In this document: positions 27,892-35,772 of the stretch, piece after piece
Position numbering within the stretch: the stretch's first letter is position 1
Layout: the number at the start of each line of letters is the position of its first letter
Origin: Moraxella caprae DSM 19149
GTDB taxonomy: Bacteria; Pseudomonadota; Gammaproteobacteria; Pseudomonadales; Moraxellaceae
Length of the DNA stretch: 47,720 nt
Direction of reading: 5' to 3'
NCBI RefSeq assembly: GCF_000426885.1
Contig: NZ_KE384584.1
Span: 1-47,720 of the forward strand
Position numbers and translations under genes: made by a program
The notes under the pieces: model-generated
The model's input: only the letters and a program-made list of their open reading frames with translations
Databases searched by the model: none
Told to the model about the DNA's origin: nothing

Positions 27892-28491
27892 ATGAACAGA
27901 ACCAAACATGCCGATGCTTATCACCGCTTTCGTCATTATTCTCGGGCGGTACTAAGCAGTCCTTCGGTGGCAGAATATCACAAAGAGCGGATTAATATTG
28001 CCAAAAAATTAGACGAAAGCGAACCCTTGCAAGGGGCGTTATCAGACTATTTTTTTGGCTGTTGGTATGATATCCCTATGATTCGCCCCGAATTCATCCA
28101 AGAGTTTGAATCTCGCCTTAGCACCCAAGCATGGCAAATCATCAATGACTGCATGTCACGGCAATATTATCTACAAAAAAATAATCTCTTAGCGACACGT
28201 TGGAGTGTGATTACCACACCCACCCTTGATGTGCCTAGCCATAAACTGCGTGCCAGCAGTGATGATGCCACTCATCTTGCCCAAAGTCTGTTAGAGTCTA
28301 TTTTAACCGCTCACAAAGCCCAAAATTTTGATGAAGTCACTCGCTTAGAAGATGAGTTTTTTGACCACTGTCTTGCCTGTCATGACCTAGTGGCGTTTAT
28401 GAAAGCATGGTTCAAGCTTGGCAAACATGACTGGGATTTTGACATGCGGTGGGTCGCTTGCCGTACCGAGCTTGAACGACTAACGCAGTGA
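27892..28491 (+). CDS. Unassigned cytoplasmic protein of the G-protein cassette
   Basis: A 199-aa protein without signal peptide or membrane segment; I do not recognise it. It is helical and aromatic-rich: GALSDYFFGCWYDIPMI in the middle and AFMKAWFKLGKHDWDFD near the end. A segment HLAQSLLESILTAHKAQNFD could be a helical hairpin. ATG 27892 is chosen; an upstream in-frame TTG would put the start inside the terminator hairpin region. It lies 68 bp after the PhnD-like gene and 95 bp before the receiver-like gene, all same strand. A role in the cassette is inferred from position only. Confidence 0.7.
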   Translation: MNRTKHADAYHRFRHYSRAVLSSPSVAEYHKERINIAKKLDESEPLQGALSDYFFGCWYDIPMIRPEFIQEFESRLSTQAWQIINDCMSRQYYLQKNNLLATRWSVITTPTLDVPSHKLRASSDDATHLAQSLLESILTAHKAQNFDEVTRLEDEFFDHCLACHDLVAFMKAWFKLGKHDWDFDMRWVACRTELERLTQ

Positions 28492-28586
28492 TTTTTATTT
28501 TAAGATTTTTTAAATTTTCATTTTTAGACTATTGTTTTATTTTTGTTTTTACCTATGACCGCTAGGGTCTGGTTGTTGGAGACAAT

Positions 28587-29843
28587 ATGGCATTAAAAAT
28601 ATTATTGGCAGGTTTTTCAGGCCCGAGTGCTGGGGCATTGACCTTGTTATTACAACGCAACTATCCCGATGTGGAGTATTTGGTATTAGAACGCTGTTTT
28701 AGTGATGATTTACGCCTAACCCTGCCCACGCTTGGTAGAAGTGCTGATGATGCCTTTGCTGCCATCGTCAATCTTGATGGTGTGGGCATGTCACTTTTTA
28801 ACGACCAACACATCAAAAACTTGGTGGATTTTTTGGATTTTCGGGCATCTTTATTATTGACACGCAGCAATATCAGACAGTGGCAAAATGCTGACTTTCT
28901 GCCCCATGCCACCAGTTTCTTTTTAAGCACGCCTTATACCAAACAAGACATGGAAGCGGCACTCTCCCAGCTTGTCAGTACCGCTACTCGCCTACAAGAA
29001 AACCCCGTCGATGCCGCCAAAAACCGTGCCTTAATCCGCACCAAAGCCGTGGGACATCTAGACGACAACGACAGCGCCACTCAAGGCGAGTTCGTCCAAA
29101 GCGTGATTAGCACCTATTTTAGTGGTGTTTGCCCCAATAATGTCATGTGTGAACTCATTGAAATTTTCTCCCAAGAGCATCCCTTTAAAGTGGCGGTCGG
29201 CAACCAAACGGTCTATGTCTATCCCAAAAAATCCATCGCCTTGGTACAAAGCCTTGAACGCCTGCTTGACTATTTTTCGGTAGCAGGCAACTGTCAAGTT
29301 TTAAAAACCAACATTACCAATACCGCCCTAAGCGACAGCGAGTTTGACAGAGTGCTACAAAATGTCAAAAGCCAAGGTTATCGCCGTTATTCATTAAACA
29401 GCTTTTTATGGCAAATCTATTCGGTCATCTTGCCTACTCGCATCAACGTGCCCAGAAATACCCTAAAACTAAAAATCCGCTACATGCCCAACTTCTCAGG
29501 CATGAAAGACATCCCTGAGTACGTGCATGCGGTCGTGTCATCATGTTTGGTCGTTCCCAAAAACCTTGACCAACTAGACATGGTGTTTGGTGAGTTAACC
29601 CAAAAAAACCCATCCATTCTGCATCGCATATTCTTGCTATCCATTCTGTCAGGGTCAGCAGACATTGATGTGCTAAAACGCTCGTTCTATACTGAAAACC
29701 CCTTAGATAAAATCCTAAGTGAAGAAGAGATAAAGCTCGTTAGCGAGCCTGAACCTGTGCCTGAGCTTACCCCCAACAAAGGTGTTACCCAAGCTGCTAA
29801 AACCGGATTTTTTAAACGACTGCTTAGCAAACTGTCATTTTAG
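28587..29843 (+). CDS. Large cassette protein with a receiver-like N-terminus
   Basis: A 418-aa soluble protein, not assigned to a family. The first ~125 residues have the rhythm of a CheY-type receiver: ILLAGFSGPSAGALTLLL, VEYLVLERC, AAIVNLDGVGMS (possible phosphoacceptor-position Asp), ASLLLTRSN and SFFLSTPYTKQDM. The conserved Lys of receivers is not where expected (a Thr instead), so phosphorylation is doubtful. The middle (about 155-290) has mixed strands and helices (HPFKVAVGNQTVYVYP, GYRRYSLNSFLWQIYSV). The last ~40 residues form a Pro/Glu linker and a basic FFKRLLSKLSF tail that could be an amphipathic membrane anchor. A GGAG ribosome site precedes the ATG. Confidence 0.72.
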   Translation: MALKILLAGFSGPSAGALTLLLQRNYPDVEYLVLERCFSDDLRLTLPTLGRSADDAFAAIVNLDGVGMSLFNDQHIKNLVDFLDFRASLLLTRSNIRQWQNADFLPHATSFFLSTPYTKQDMEAALSQLVSTATRLQENPVDAAKNRALIRTKAVGHLDDNDSATQGEFVQSVISTYFSGVCPNNVMCELIEIFSQEHPFKVAVGNQTVYVYPKKSIALVQSLERLLDYFSVAGNCQVLKTNITNTALSDSEFDRVLQNVKSQGYRRYSLNSFLWQIYSVILPTRINVPRNTLKLKIRYMPNFSGMKDIPEYVHAVVSSCLVVPKNLDQLDMVFGELTQKNPSILHRIFLLSILSGSADIDVLKRSFYTENPLDKILSEEEIKLVSEPEPVPELTPNKGVTQAAKTGFFKRLLSKLSF

Positions 29844-29874
29844 TCACAACACCAATCATGAGACGGAGAGTATA

Positions 29875-30423
29875 ATGAGCATTATTGACGAAGCCCGTGA
29901 ACAAACTTACAAACTCATCATCGCAGGTCCTGTGGGGGCAGGCAAGACAGCTGCCATTCAAGTGCTGTCCGACAAAGGTGTGGTAACTACCGATGAAGTG
30001 GCGTCCGATGATGTCAAACTCATGAAAAAAACCACCACGGTTGCCATGGACTATGGGGTCATGATACTAGACAGTGGCGAGCAGGTGCGACTGTACGGCA
30101 CCCCCGGTCAGAGACGCTTTGATTTTATGTGGGAGATTCTAAGCGAGAACGCCTTGGGGCTTATCCTATTGCTAAACGCCGAAGAGAAAGACCCTGTGAG
30201 CGATCTAGATTATTATCTGGATGCTTTCTCACCGCTTATCAAAGGCAGTGCCTTGGTGGTCGGTGTGACCCATGCTGAGAACATGCCTTGGGATTTGCAT
30301 GACGCACTCTCAGAGCGACTGATCGAGCGTGGTGTCGCCGCTAACGTGATGGTGGTCGATGCTCGTGACCGTGAAGAGATGCGTCGCATGGTGCGTTCAC
30401 TCATCTACATGATTTCATCTTAA
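29875..30423 (+). CDS. MglA/CvnD-like small Ras-type GTPase
   Basis: A 182-aa small GTPase of the prokaryotic MglA/conservon type. The P-loop GPVGAGKT is at residues 18-25. A Thr-rich switch I (KKTTTVAMDYG, about 51-61) follows, then switch II YGTPGQRRFDFMW with TPGQ in place of the eukaryotic DxAGQ. At the usual NKxD position the sequence is GVTHAEN (about 130-136), so guanine specificity is altered or carried by a variant motif, as in related bacterial families. ATG 29875 is used because the in-frame upstream part is the end of the previous gene. No lipidation signal is seen. It is the predicted partner of the Roadblock protein at 26181. Confidence 0.92.
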   Translation: MSIIDEAREQTYKLIIAGPVGAGKTAAIQVLSDKGVVTTDEVASDDVKLMKKTTTVAMDYGVMILDSGEQVRLYGTPGQRRFDFMWEILSENALGLILLLNAEEKDPVSDLDYYLDAFSPLIKGSALVVGVTHAENMPWDLHDALSERLIERGVAANVMVVDARDREEMRRMVRSLIYMISS

Positions 30424-30445
30424 TTTTTATATTCGGTAACCCGTC

Positions 30446-31072
30446 ATGCCAAACGAACGTCAAAATCCTTATCTCGCTCTTACGCCATCTGGTGTCATGC
30501 ATGCCTTTGCTGATGCCAGTCCCAACGAAAAACAGCAAGCCCTGCAAGCACTCGTCTCACAAAGCCACTCCATCCCCACCGAAGAGTGGTTGGACAAATA
30601 CTCGCACGAATGGCTTGACGAGTTTAATGAAAAAGGCTGGGTACAACGCCTATCGCAAGATTTGCCCGCCCCTAATATGCCACTGGATAAATTTTTGCCT
30701 TATGTCGTGGCAAGTCTATCAGGCACACGCAAAGCCGCCATCGGCTCTAACGAAGGCTTTTGCCTAGCTCGCATTGGCTATACCACTGATGAAGCCGACA
30801 GACTGGCAGTGGCAGGGGCGGACTTTTTTGACTTTTTTGTACGGCAACGTGAGCGTGGACTTGCCATCGCCGAACAAGCCGTGTCGCTCTTTGATGATGT
30901 CGCCCTGCTGATGCCAACCACCAGTTTTATGTTTTTATGGATTGATGGTACAGGCTATGTACTTATCCTAGATGGCGAGCCTTTGACCAACAACCGAGCT
31001 TTGGTTGAGCTGGTTTGGGCAATTAAGACATCAGGGTTACGGTTTAGTAAGGGTGATGATAAGGTTAATTAA
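30446..31072 (+). CDS. Cassette protein with a divergent Roadblock-like C-terminal half
   Basis: A 208-aa soluble protein, no signal or membrane segment. The N-terminal ~90 residues are helical (SPNEKQQALQALVSQSH, EWLDKYSHEWLDEFNEKGW). From about residue 95 the order of elements mirrors Roadblock/LC7: strand AAIGSNEGFCLARIGY, long helix DEADRLAVAGADFFDFFVRQ, strands DDVALLMPT and SFMFLWIDGTGYVLILDGE, then helix NRALVELVWAIKTSG. This match is by eye, without alignment statistics. If correct, the cassette has two Roadblock-type subunits. It follows the GTPase by 22 bp and ends the cassette; a strong terminator follows at 31078. Confidence 0.75.
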   Translation: MPNERQNPYLALTPSGVMHAFADASPNEKQQALQALVSQSHSIPTEEWLDKYSHEWLDEFNEKGWVQRLSQDLPAPNMPLDKFLPYVVASLSGTRKAAIGSNEGFCLARIGYTTDEADRLAVAGADFFDFFVRQRERGLAIAEQAVSLFDDVALLMPTTSFMFLWIDGTGYVLILDGEPLTNNRALVELVWAIKTSGLRFSKGDDKVN

Positions 31073-31077
31073 CACCG

Positions 31078-31112
31078 AAGTGGGTTTGTGATGATAAACC
31101 CACTTTTATTTT
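31078..31112 (+). terminator. Intrinsic terminator closing the G-protein cassette
   Basis: Perfect 10-bp stem AAGTGGGTTT / AAACCCACTT, 8-nt loop, then TTATTTT, six bases after the last stop. Confidence 0.85.
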
Positions 31113-31157
31113 ACCAACTATTTTTTAAAAATTTTTATATTTTCATTCCAAAAACTA

Positions 31158-31186
31158 TTGTCATCGCTCTGTAACTACTCTATAAT
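31158..31186 (+). promoter_or_regulatory. Sigma-70-type promoter of the ABC importer operon
   Basis: TTGTCA (31158-31163), 17-bp spacer, TATAAT (31181-31186), about 35 bases before the ATG at 31221 with an AAGGAG ribosome site. Close to consensus, so strong expression is expected. Confidence 0.8.
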
Positions 31187-31220
31187 AAAAGTCATCATAT
31201 TGTTACACAAGGAGTTCGTC

Positions 31221-32240
31221 ATGGCGACCATCAGTGCCAAATTTCCCAAACTCATCGGCATGAGCATGCTTTGCTCGCTACTGTTTGCCTGTGACGGTGA
31301 TAAACCTGCCAGTCAAAGCGAGACCGCCCAAGCCCCCACCACTGCCGAGAACAAATCGATTGCCATTACTGCCATCGTCGAACACCCTGCACTGGACGCC
31401 GTTCGTCAAGGCACGCTTGAAGCCCTAGCCAGCGAAGGCTTTAAAGAAGGCGAGAACCTAACGGTCAATTTCCAATCCGCCCAAGGCAACCCTGCCACCG
31501 CAGGACAAATCGCCAAACAGTTCGTGGCGGACAACCCTGACGCCATCATCGCCATCGCCACCCCATCCGCCCAAGCGGTCGTGAATGCCACGACAAGCAT
31601 TCCCGTGATATTCTCTGCCGTGACCGAACCTGTGGAAGCCAAACTGGTACCCAAACTAGATGGCTCTGGCACCAACGCAACAGGGACATCGGACGTACTA
31701 CCGCTTGGACCGCAGATTGACCTTATCAAAGAGCTGATTCCCAGCGTCAAAAACATCGGGTTCGTGTACAGCCCTGGCGAGGTGAACTCCACCGTGACTT
31801 TGCGCAGCCTAAAAGCCATCGCCGAACCCCAAGGCCTTACCATCGTTGAAGCCCCCGCCCAAAAATCCTCAGACATCGCCATGAGCGCCCAAAGTCTGGT
31901 TGGCAAAGTGGACGTGATTTATACATCAACCGACAACAACGTCATCAACGCCTATGAAGCCCTTGCCAAAGTCGCCAAAGAAGGCAAAATCCCCCTTGTC
32001 TCATCTGACCCTAGCGTGGTCGAGCGTGGAGCGAGCGTGGCTCTTGGCGTGAATTATCATGGGCTAGGGCTAGAAACAGGTAAAATCACCGCCCGCATCC
32101 TAAAAGGCGAAAAAGCAGGCGACATCGCTGTATACAGTGCCAGCGAGCTTGACTTGATGGTCAGCAAGAAAAATGCCAGCGAGCAGGGTTTGAGCGTGCC
32201 ACAATCCATTTTGGATAAAGCCAAAACAGTGGTAGAATAA
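31221..32240 (+). CDS. TrpX-like ABC transporter substrate-binding lipoprotein
   Basis: Substrate-binding component of the TrpX/YtrX (ABC_sub_bind, PF04392-type) group, which binds aromatic amino acids such as tryptophan or tyrosine in studied members. The 339-aa protein starts at ATG 31221 and carries a lipoprotein signal ending LLFAC. The two-lobe binding fold includes IAITAIVEHPALDAVRQGTL, IAIATPSAQAVVNAT, IPVIFSAVTEPVEAKLV, KNIGFVYSPGEVNS and VALGVNYHGLGLETG. It is followed by a permease and an ATPase in the same order as TrpXYZ. The ligand here is inferred, not shown. Confidence 0.9.
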   Translation: MATISAKFPKLIGMSMLCSLLFACDGDKPASQSETAQAPTTAENKSIAITAIVEHPALDAVRQGTLEALASEGFKEGENLTVNFQSAQGNPATAGQIAKQFVADNPDAIIAIATPSAQAVVNATTSIPVIFSAVTEPVEAKLVPKLDGSGTNATGTSDVLPLGPQIDLIKELIPSVKNIGFVYSPGEVNSTVTLRSLKAIAEPQGLTIVEAPAQKSSDIAMSAQSLVGKVDVIYTSTDNNVINAYEALAKVAKEGKIPLVSSDPSVVERGASVALGVNYHGLGLETGKITARILKGEKAGDIAVYSASELDLMVSKKNASEQGLSVPQSILDKAKTVVE

Positions 32241-32319
32241 TGCCTTTTAGATAATTATTTTATAAATACAAAATGCACGCCAAATCGTGGGCGTGTGTTT
32301 TGTTTTGATTGGAGCAGAT

Positions 32320-33249
32320 ATGTCATTGATTGCCTTTTTAGGGGCGTTAGAGAGCGGACTGATATATGCCATCATGGCACTTGGGGTGCTCATATCGTTT
32401 CGCATTTTGGATTTTCCTGATTTGACCGCCGATGGTAGCTTTCCCTTGGGCGGTGCGGTGGCGGCAGTATCCATCATCGCGGGATTTAACCCTTGGGTGG
32501 CTTGTCTTTTTGGCATGATGGCAGGCATGATGGCAGGGATTGTTACCGCATGGCTTAACGTCAAGATTGGCATATTACACCTACTGGCAGGTATTTTGGT
32601 CATGACCGCTCTGTATTCGGTAAACCTACGTATCATGAATGCTCCCAACTTATCGCTACTTGGCGAACCGACCGTTTTTACCCCATTTATCAGTGGCGAT
32701 AATGGCATGTGGGTGCGTGTACTGGTCGCAGGGGCGGTTGTGGTTGTGGTCAAATTCCTACTTGACTGGTTTTTTAGCACCGAGACAGGGCTTGCCATGC
32801 GTGCCACAGGCTCCAACCTAAAAATGGCACAAGCCCAAGGCATTAACACCTCCTTTACCATCATGCTTGGCATGGCGATTAGCAACGGCTTGATTGCTCT
32901 ATCAGGGGCGTTATTTGTACAGACCCAAGGCGGGGCGGACATCTCGGTGGGAATCGGCACCATCGTGGTCGGTCTGGCGGCGGTCATCATCGGCGAGACC
33001 GTGCTAAGTGCCAAAAAAATCTTTCTTATCACGCTCTCGGTGGTCATCGGTGCCGTGCTGTACAAGCTGTTTATCCAAATCGCCCTATCTAGCCAAACCT
33101 TACGCAGTATCGGATTTGGACCGCAGGACTTGAACCTAGTAACCGCCCTGCTTGTGGCGATTGCTCTGATTTTACCCAAATTTCGCTCAAAAGCCCTAAG
33201 TGCGTTTGGCATGGGCAAAAAATCTGCCAAAACAGGGGGTGTCTCATGA
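32320..33249 (+). CDS. TrpY-like ABC transporter permease
   Basis: Inner-membrane permease (BPD_transp_2/LivH-like group) of ~309 aa. It has about eight hydrophobic segments, including GLIYAIMALGVLISFRILDF, GGAVAAVSIIAGF, and GIGTIVVGLAAVIIGETVL. The segment DFPDLTADGSFPLGGA near the N-terminus is typical of the TrpY/YtrY group. ATG 32320 (MSLIAFLGAL) is taken rather than an upstream in-frame codon, since it puts the first helix in the usual place. The stop overlaps the start of the ATPase gene by four bases, so the two are probably translationally coupled. Confidence 0.9.
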   Translation: MSLIAFLGALESGLIYAIMALGVLISFRILDFPDLTADGSFPLGGAVAAVSIIAGFNPWVACLFGMMAGMMAGIVTAWLNVKIGILHLLAGILVMTALYSVNLRIMNAPNLSLLGEPTVFTPFISGDNGMWVRVLVAGAVVVVVKFLLDWFFSTETGLAMRATGSNLKMAQAQGINTSFTIMLGMAISNGLIALSGALFVQTQGGADISVGIGTIVVGLAAVIIGETVLSAKKIFLITLSVVIGAVLYKLFIQIALSSQTLRSIGFGPQDLNLVTALLVAIALILPKFRSKALSAFGMGKKSAKTGGVS

Positions 33250-34040
33250 TGATAGCAACCGACTTACGCCTAACCTTTAACGCTGGCACACCCATCGAAA
33301 ACCCTGCCTTGCGTGGGCTGTCTTTACACATCAACGATGGCGAGTTTGTGACTGTCATCGGCACTAACGGGGCAGGCAAATCCACTTTTCTAAACACAGT
33401 AAGTGGCGCCTTACGCCCCGATACTGGCTCGATTGTGATAAATGGCACGGACGTTACCAAAAAGCCCACGCACAAACGCAGTCACTGGGTCGCCCGTGTG
33501 TTCCAAGACCCGATGGCAGGCACTTGTGAAGCCCTAACCATCGAAGAGAACATGGCTCTCGCCTTTAAACGTGGGGGTGTGCGTGGCTTACTCCCTGCCC
33601 TAAACAGCAAAAATCGTGAGCTGTTTCGTGACAAACTTGCCATCTTGAACCTAGGGCTAGAAAACCGCCTAACCGACCGCATGGGACTGCTCTCAGGCGG
33701 ACAACGCCAAGCGGTCAGTCTTTTAATGGCAAGCCTACAACCATCAAAAATCCTACTCCTAGACGAACACACCGCCGCCCTTGACCCCAAAACCGCCAGT
33801 TTTGTCCTAGAACTCACCGACAAAATCGTGAATGAAGGTCGGCTAACCACGCTCATGGTCACGCATTCGATGGCTCAGGCATTAGCCCACGGCACACGCA
33901 CCGTCATGCTTCATCAAGGGCAAGTGGTGCTTGACGTCTCAGGCGATGAACGCCGTGGTATGAATGTTCAAGACCTGCTAGATATGTTTGAAAAAACTCG
34001 TGGCGAGAAAGTGGCGGATGGCAGTTTGATATTAGGCTAA
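33246..34040 (+). CDS. TrpZ-like ABC transporter ATP-binding protein
   Basis: Cytoplasmic ATPase energising the importer. The 264-aa protein contains Walker A GTNGAGKST, a Q-loop region VFQDPMAGTCEALTIEENMA, the signature LLSGGQRQAVSLLMA, Walker B KILLLDEHTAALDP, and the switch His in LMVTHSMAQA. Length and order match a single-domain ABC subunit. A terminator follows 17 bases after the stop. Confidence 0.94.
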   Translation: MMIATDLRLTFNAGTPIENPALRGLSLHINDGEFVTVIGTNGAGKSTFLNTVSGALRPDTGSIVINGTDVTKKPTHKRSHWVARVFQDPMAGTCEALTIEENMALAFKRGGVRGLLPALNSKNRELFRDKLAILNLGLENRLTDRMGLLSGGQRQAVSLLMASLQPSKILLLDEHTAALDPKTASFVLELTDKIVNEGRLTTLMVTHSMAQALAHGTRTVMLHQGQVVLDVSGDERRGMNVQDLLDMFEKTRGEKVADGSLILG

Positions 34041-34056
34041 GGTTTTTTGTTATAAC

Positions 34057-34100
34057 AAAGGATTTAAAGGTTAAACGGCTTTTAAATCCTTTTTTATTTT
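34057..34100 (+). terminator. Intrinsic terminator after the ABC importer operon
   Basis: Perfect 12-bp stem AAAGGATTTAAA / TTTAAATCCTTT, 12-nt loop, followed by TTTTATTTTT. Confidence 0.85.
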
Positions 34101-34218
34101 TAGAAAAATCAACACACCCATTTTAAAAGCCAAAACAACATCTTTTATCAAAAAATTCCCCCATCGGACTCAGATGGTGGTAAAATTAACACTTTTTTAA
34201 TGAAAACAGAGTAAGACC

Positions 34219-35076
34219 ATGAATCAAAACATTGCACGACTTTTGGTAACTTGTGCCGACCAAGCAGGCATTGTCCAAGCGGTATCAGGCTTTTTATATC
34301 ATCACGGGGCAAACATCATCTCGCTTGACCAACACACGACCGAAGCCTATGGCGGTAAATACTTCATGCGAGTAGAATTTCATGTAGAATATTTGGCAGA
34401 CAAAAAACAAACTCTGCTTGATACCTTTGCCAAAAATGTCGCTGACAAATACCAAATGAGCTGGCGATTGTCTTGTAGTTTTGATGTCAAAAAAATGGGG
34501 ATTTTGGTGTCCAAAGAAGACCATGCCTTGTTAGAATTACTGTGGCGTTATAGTCGTGGAGCATTGCCTTGTCAGATTACCAAAGTCGTCTCCAACCACG
34601 AAGATTTGCGTGCTGATGTTGAGAGCTTTGGCATTCCTTTTGTGCATATTCCCGTCGGTAAAGACAACAAAGACGAAGTCTGCGATAAAATCGATGAAGT
34701 CATGCAGGGCAATGATTTACTGGTACTGGCTCGTTATATGCAGATTCTTACGCCAAGTTTTGTTGATAAGTGGGAGAGCAAAGTCATTAACATTCATCAC
34801 TCATTTTTGCCTGCCTTTGTGGGAGCCAATCCCTACAAACAAGCCTTTGATAAAGGGGTCAAACTCATCGGGGCAACCGCTCACTATGTGACAAGCGAGC
34901 TTGATGAAGGCCCTATCATCGAGCAAGACGTGGAGCGTGTCAGTCATGCCTTTGATGTGGCAGAACTGCGAGAGCTTGGGCGAGACATTGAACGTGAAGT
35001 GCTATCTCGTGCGGTCAGGTGGTATTTAGAAGACCGTATTATCTTAGATGGTAATAAAACTGTGGTCTTTGACTGA
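34219..35076 (+). CDS. purU: Formyltetrahydrofolate deformylase
   Basis: Hydrolyses 10-formyl-THF to formate and THF, balancing one-carbon pools and feeding formate to purine synthesis. The 285-aa protein has an N-terminal ACT domain (RLLVTCADQAGIVQAVSGFL), then a formyltransferase-like catalytic domain with NIHHSFLPAFVGANPYKQA and GATAHYVTSELDEGPIIEQD. The HHSFLPAF block and the downstream D distinguish PurU from PurN (NLHPSLLPAY). Length equals E. coli PurU (280). Confidence 0.95.
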   Translation: MNQNIARLLVTCADQAGIVQAVSGFLYHHGANIISLDQHTTEAYGGKYFMRVEFHVEYLADKKQTLLDTFAKNVADKYQMSWRLSCSFDVKKMGILVSKEDHALLELLWRYSRGALPCQITKVVSNHEDLRADVESFGIPFVHIPVGKDNKDEVCDKIDEVMQGNDLLVLARYMQILTPSFVDKWESKVINIHHSFLPAFVGANPYKQAFDKGVKLIGATAHYVTSELDEGPIIEQDVERVSHAFDVAELRELGRDIEREVLSRAVRWYLEDRIILDGNKTVVFD

Positions 35077-35098
35077 TTTTGATTGATTTTTGTTTTAA

Positions 35099-35138
35099 CA
35101 AAAAACCGAACCATTTATCATGGCTCGGTTTTTGTTTG
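35099..35138. terminator. Bidirectional terminator between purU and ndk
   Basis: Stem AAAAACCGA-ACCA / TGGC-TCGGTTTTT (13 positions, one mismatch) with A tract and T tract on the two sides, lying between convergent genes. Confidence 0.8.
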
Positions 35139-35159
35139 CTTAGCAGTTTTGGGCAAAGA

Positions 35160-35591
35160 TTAACGAGTGCGTGGGCAAACTTCGTCATCAGCAAAGAAAT
35201 AAGCAATCTCACGCTCAGCAGATGTGGTGCTGTCAGAACCGTGAGCGGCGTTCTCATCAATACTGGTAGCAAAGTCAGCACGGATGGTGCCAGCTGCTGC
35301 TTCTTTTGGGTTGGTCGCACCTAGGATGTCACGGTGAGCAAGTACCGCATTTTCACCTTCTAGTACAGACACAACAACAGGACCTGAGGTCATGAATGCC
35401 ACTAGGTCAGCAAAAAAACCACGCTCTTTATGCTCAGCATAAAAACCTTCGGCTTCTTCTTTTGATAGATGTTTCATCTTGGTGGCGATGATTTTTAGAC
35501 CATTTTTTTCAAAGCGAGAGAAAATCTCACCGATGTGGTTGGCACCCACTGCGTCTGGTTTTACGATAGAAAGTGTGCGTTCAATAGCCAT
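35160..35591 (-). CDS. ndk: Nucleoside diphosphate kinase
   Basis: Transfers the gamma phosphate between nucleoside triphosphates and diphosphates through a phospho-histidine. The 143-aa protein has the opening [20 protein letters not shown], the helix [15 protein letters not shown] and the active-site block [15 protein letters not shown], where H is the phosphoacceptor. Length is exactly as expected for bacterial Ndk. The preceding [14 protein letters not shown]-like sequence (here [14 protein letters not shown]) is typical. Likely monocistronic between two terminators. Confidence 0.96.
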   Translation of the reverse strand: MAIERTLSIVKPDAVGANHIGEIFSRFEKNGLKIIATKMKHLSKEEAEGFYAEHKERGFFADLVAFMTSGPVVVSVLEGENAVLAHRDILGATNPKEAAAGTIRADFATSIDENAAHGSDSTTSAEREIAYFFADDEVCPRTR

Positions 35592-35711
35592 GATATTTCC
35601 TTAAAATAAATGGATGAATAAGTTCATAATTTTGCCGTTTTGTCGGTCAAAATCTTTTTTATTATAACCAAGTTTTGATAAAAATCCTAGGGGATAACGA
35701 TAAATTTTAGC

Positions 35712-35751
35712 AAAAAATAAAGCATGACAAACCCGCCATGCTTTATTTTTC
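35712..35751. terminator. Intrinsic terminator of prc
   Basis: Perfect 13-bp stem AAAATAAAGCATG / CATGCTTTATTTT with a 10-nt loop, 22 bases past the prc stop on the minus strand; the structure is symmetric and could act both ways. Confidence 0.8.
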
Positions 35752-35772
35752 TTTACCCACTTTTGCCTTATA

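Noticed and set aside
28369-28383. CLACH, a CxxCH cytochrome c haem motif in the unassigned cassette protein
   Set aside because: The protein has no signal peptide, and c-type haem attachment needs export; a single chance motif in a cytoplasmic protein.
26181-31072. A true Streptomyces-type conservon
   Set aside because: GTPase and Roadblock parts agree, but no sensor-kinase-like or DUF742 gene is present; the PAS and PhnD-like genes differ.
32247-33230. Long open frame on the minus strand opposite the ABC permease
   Set aside because: It is fully antisense to a clear permease, and its predicted protein has no recognisable features; a compositional shadow.
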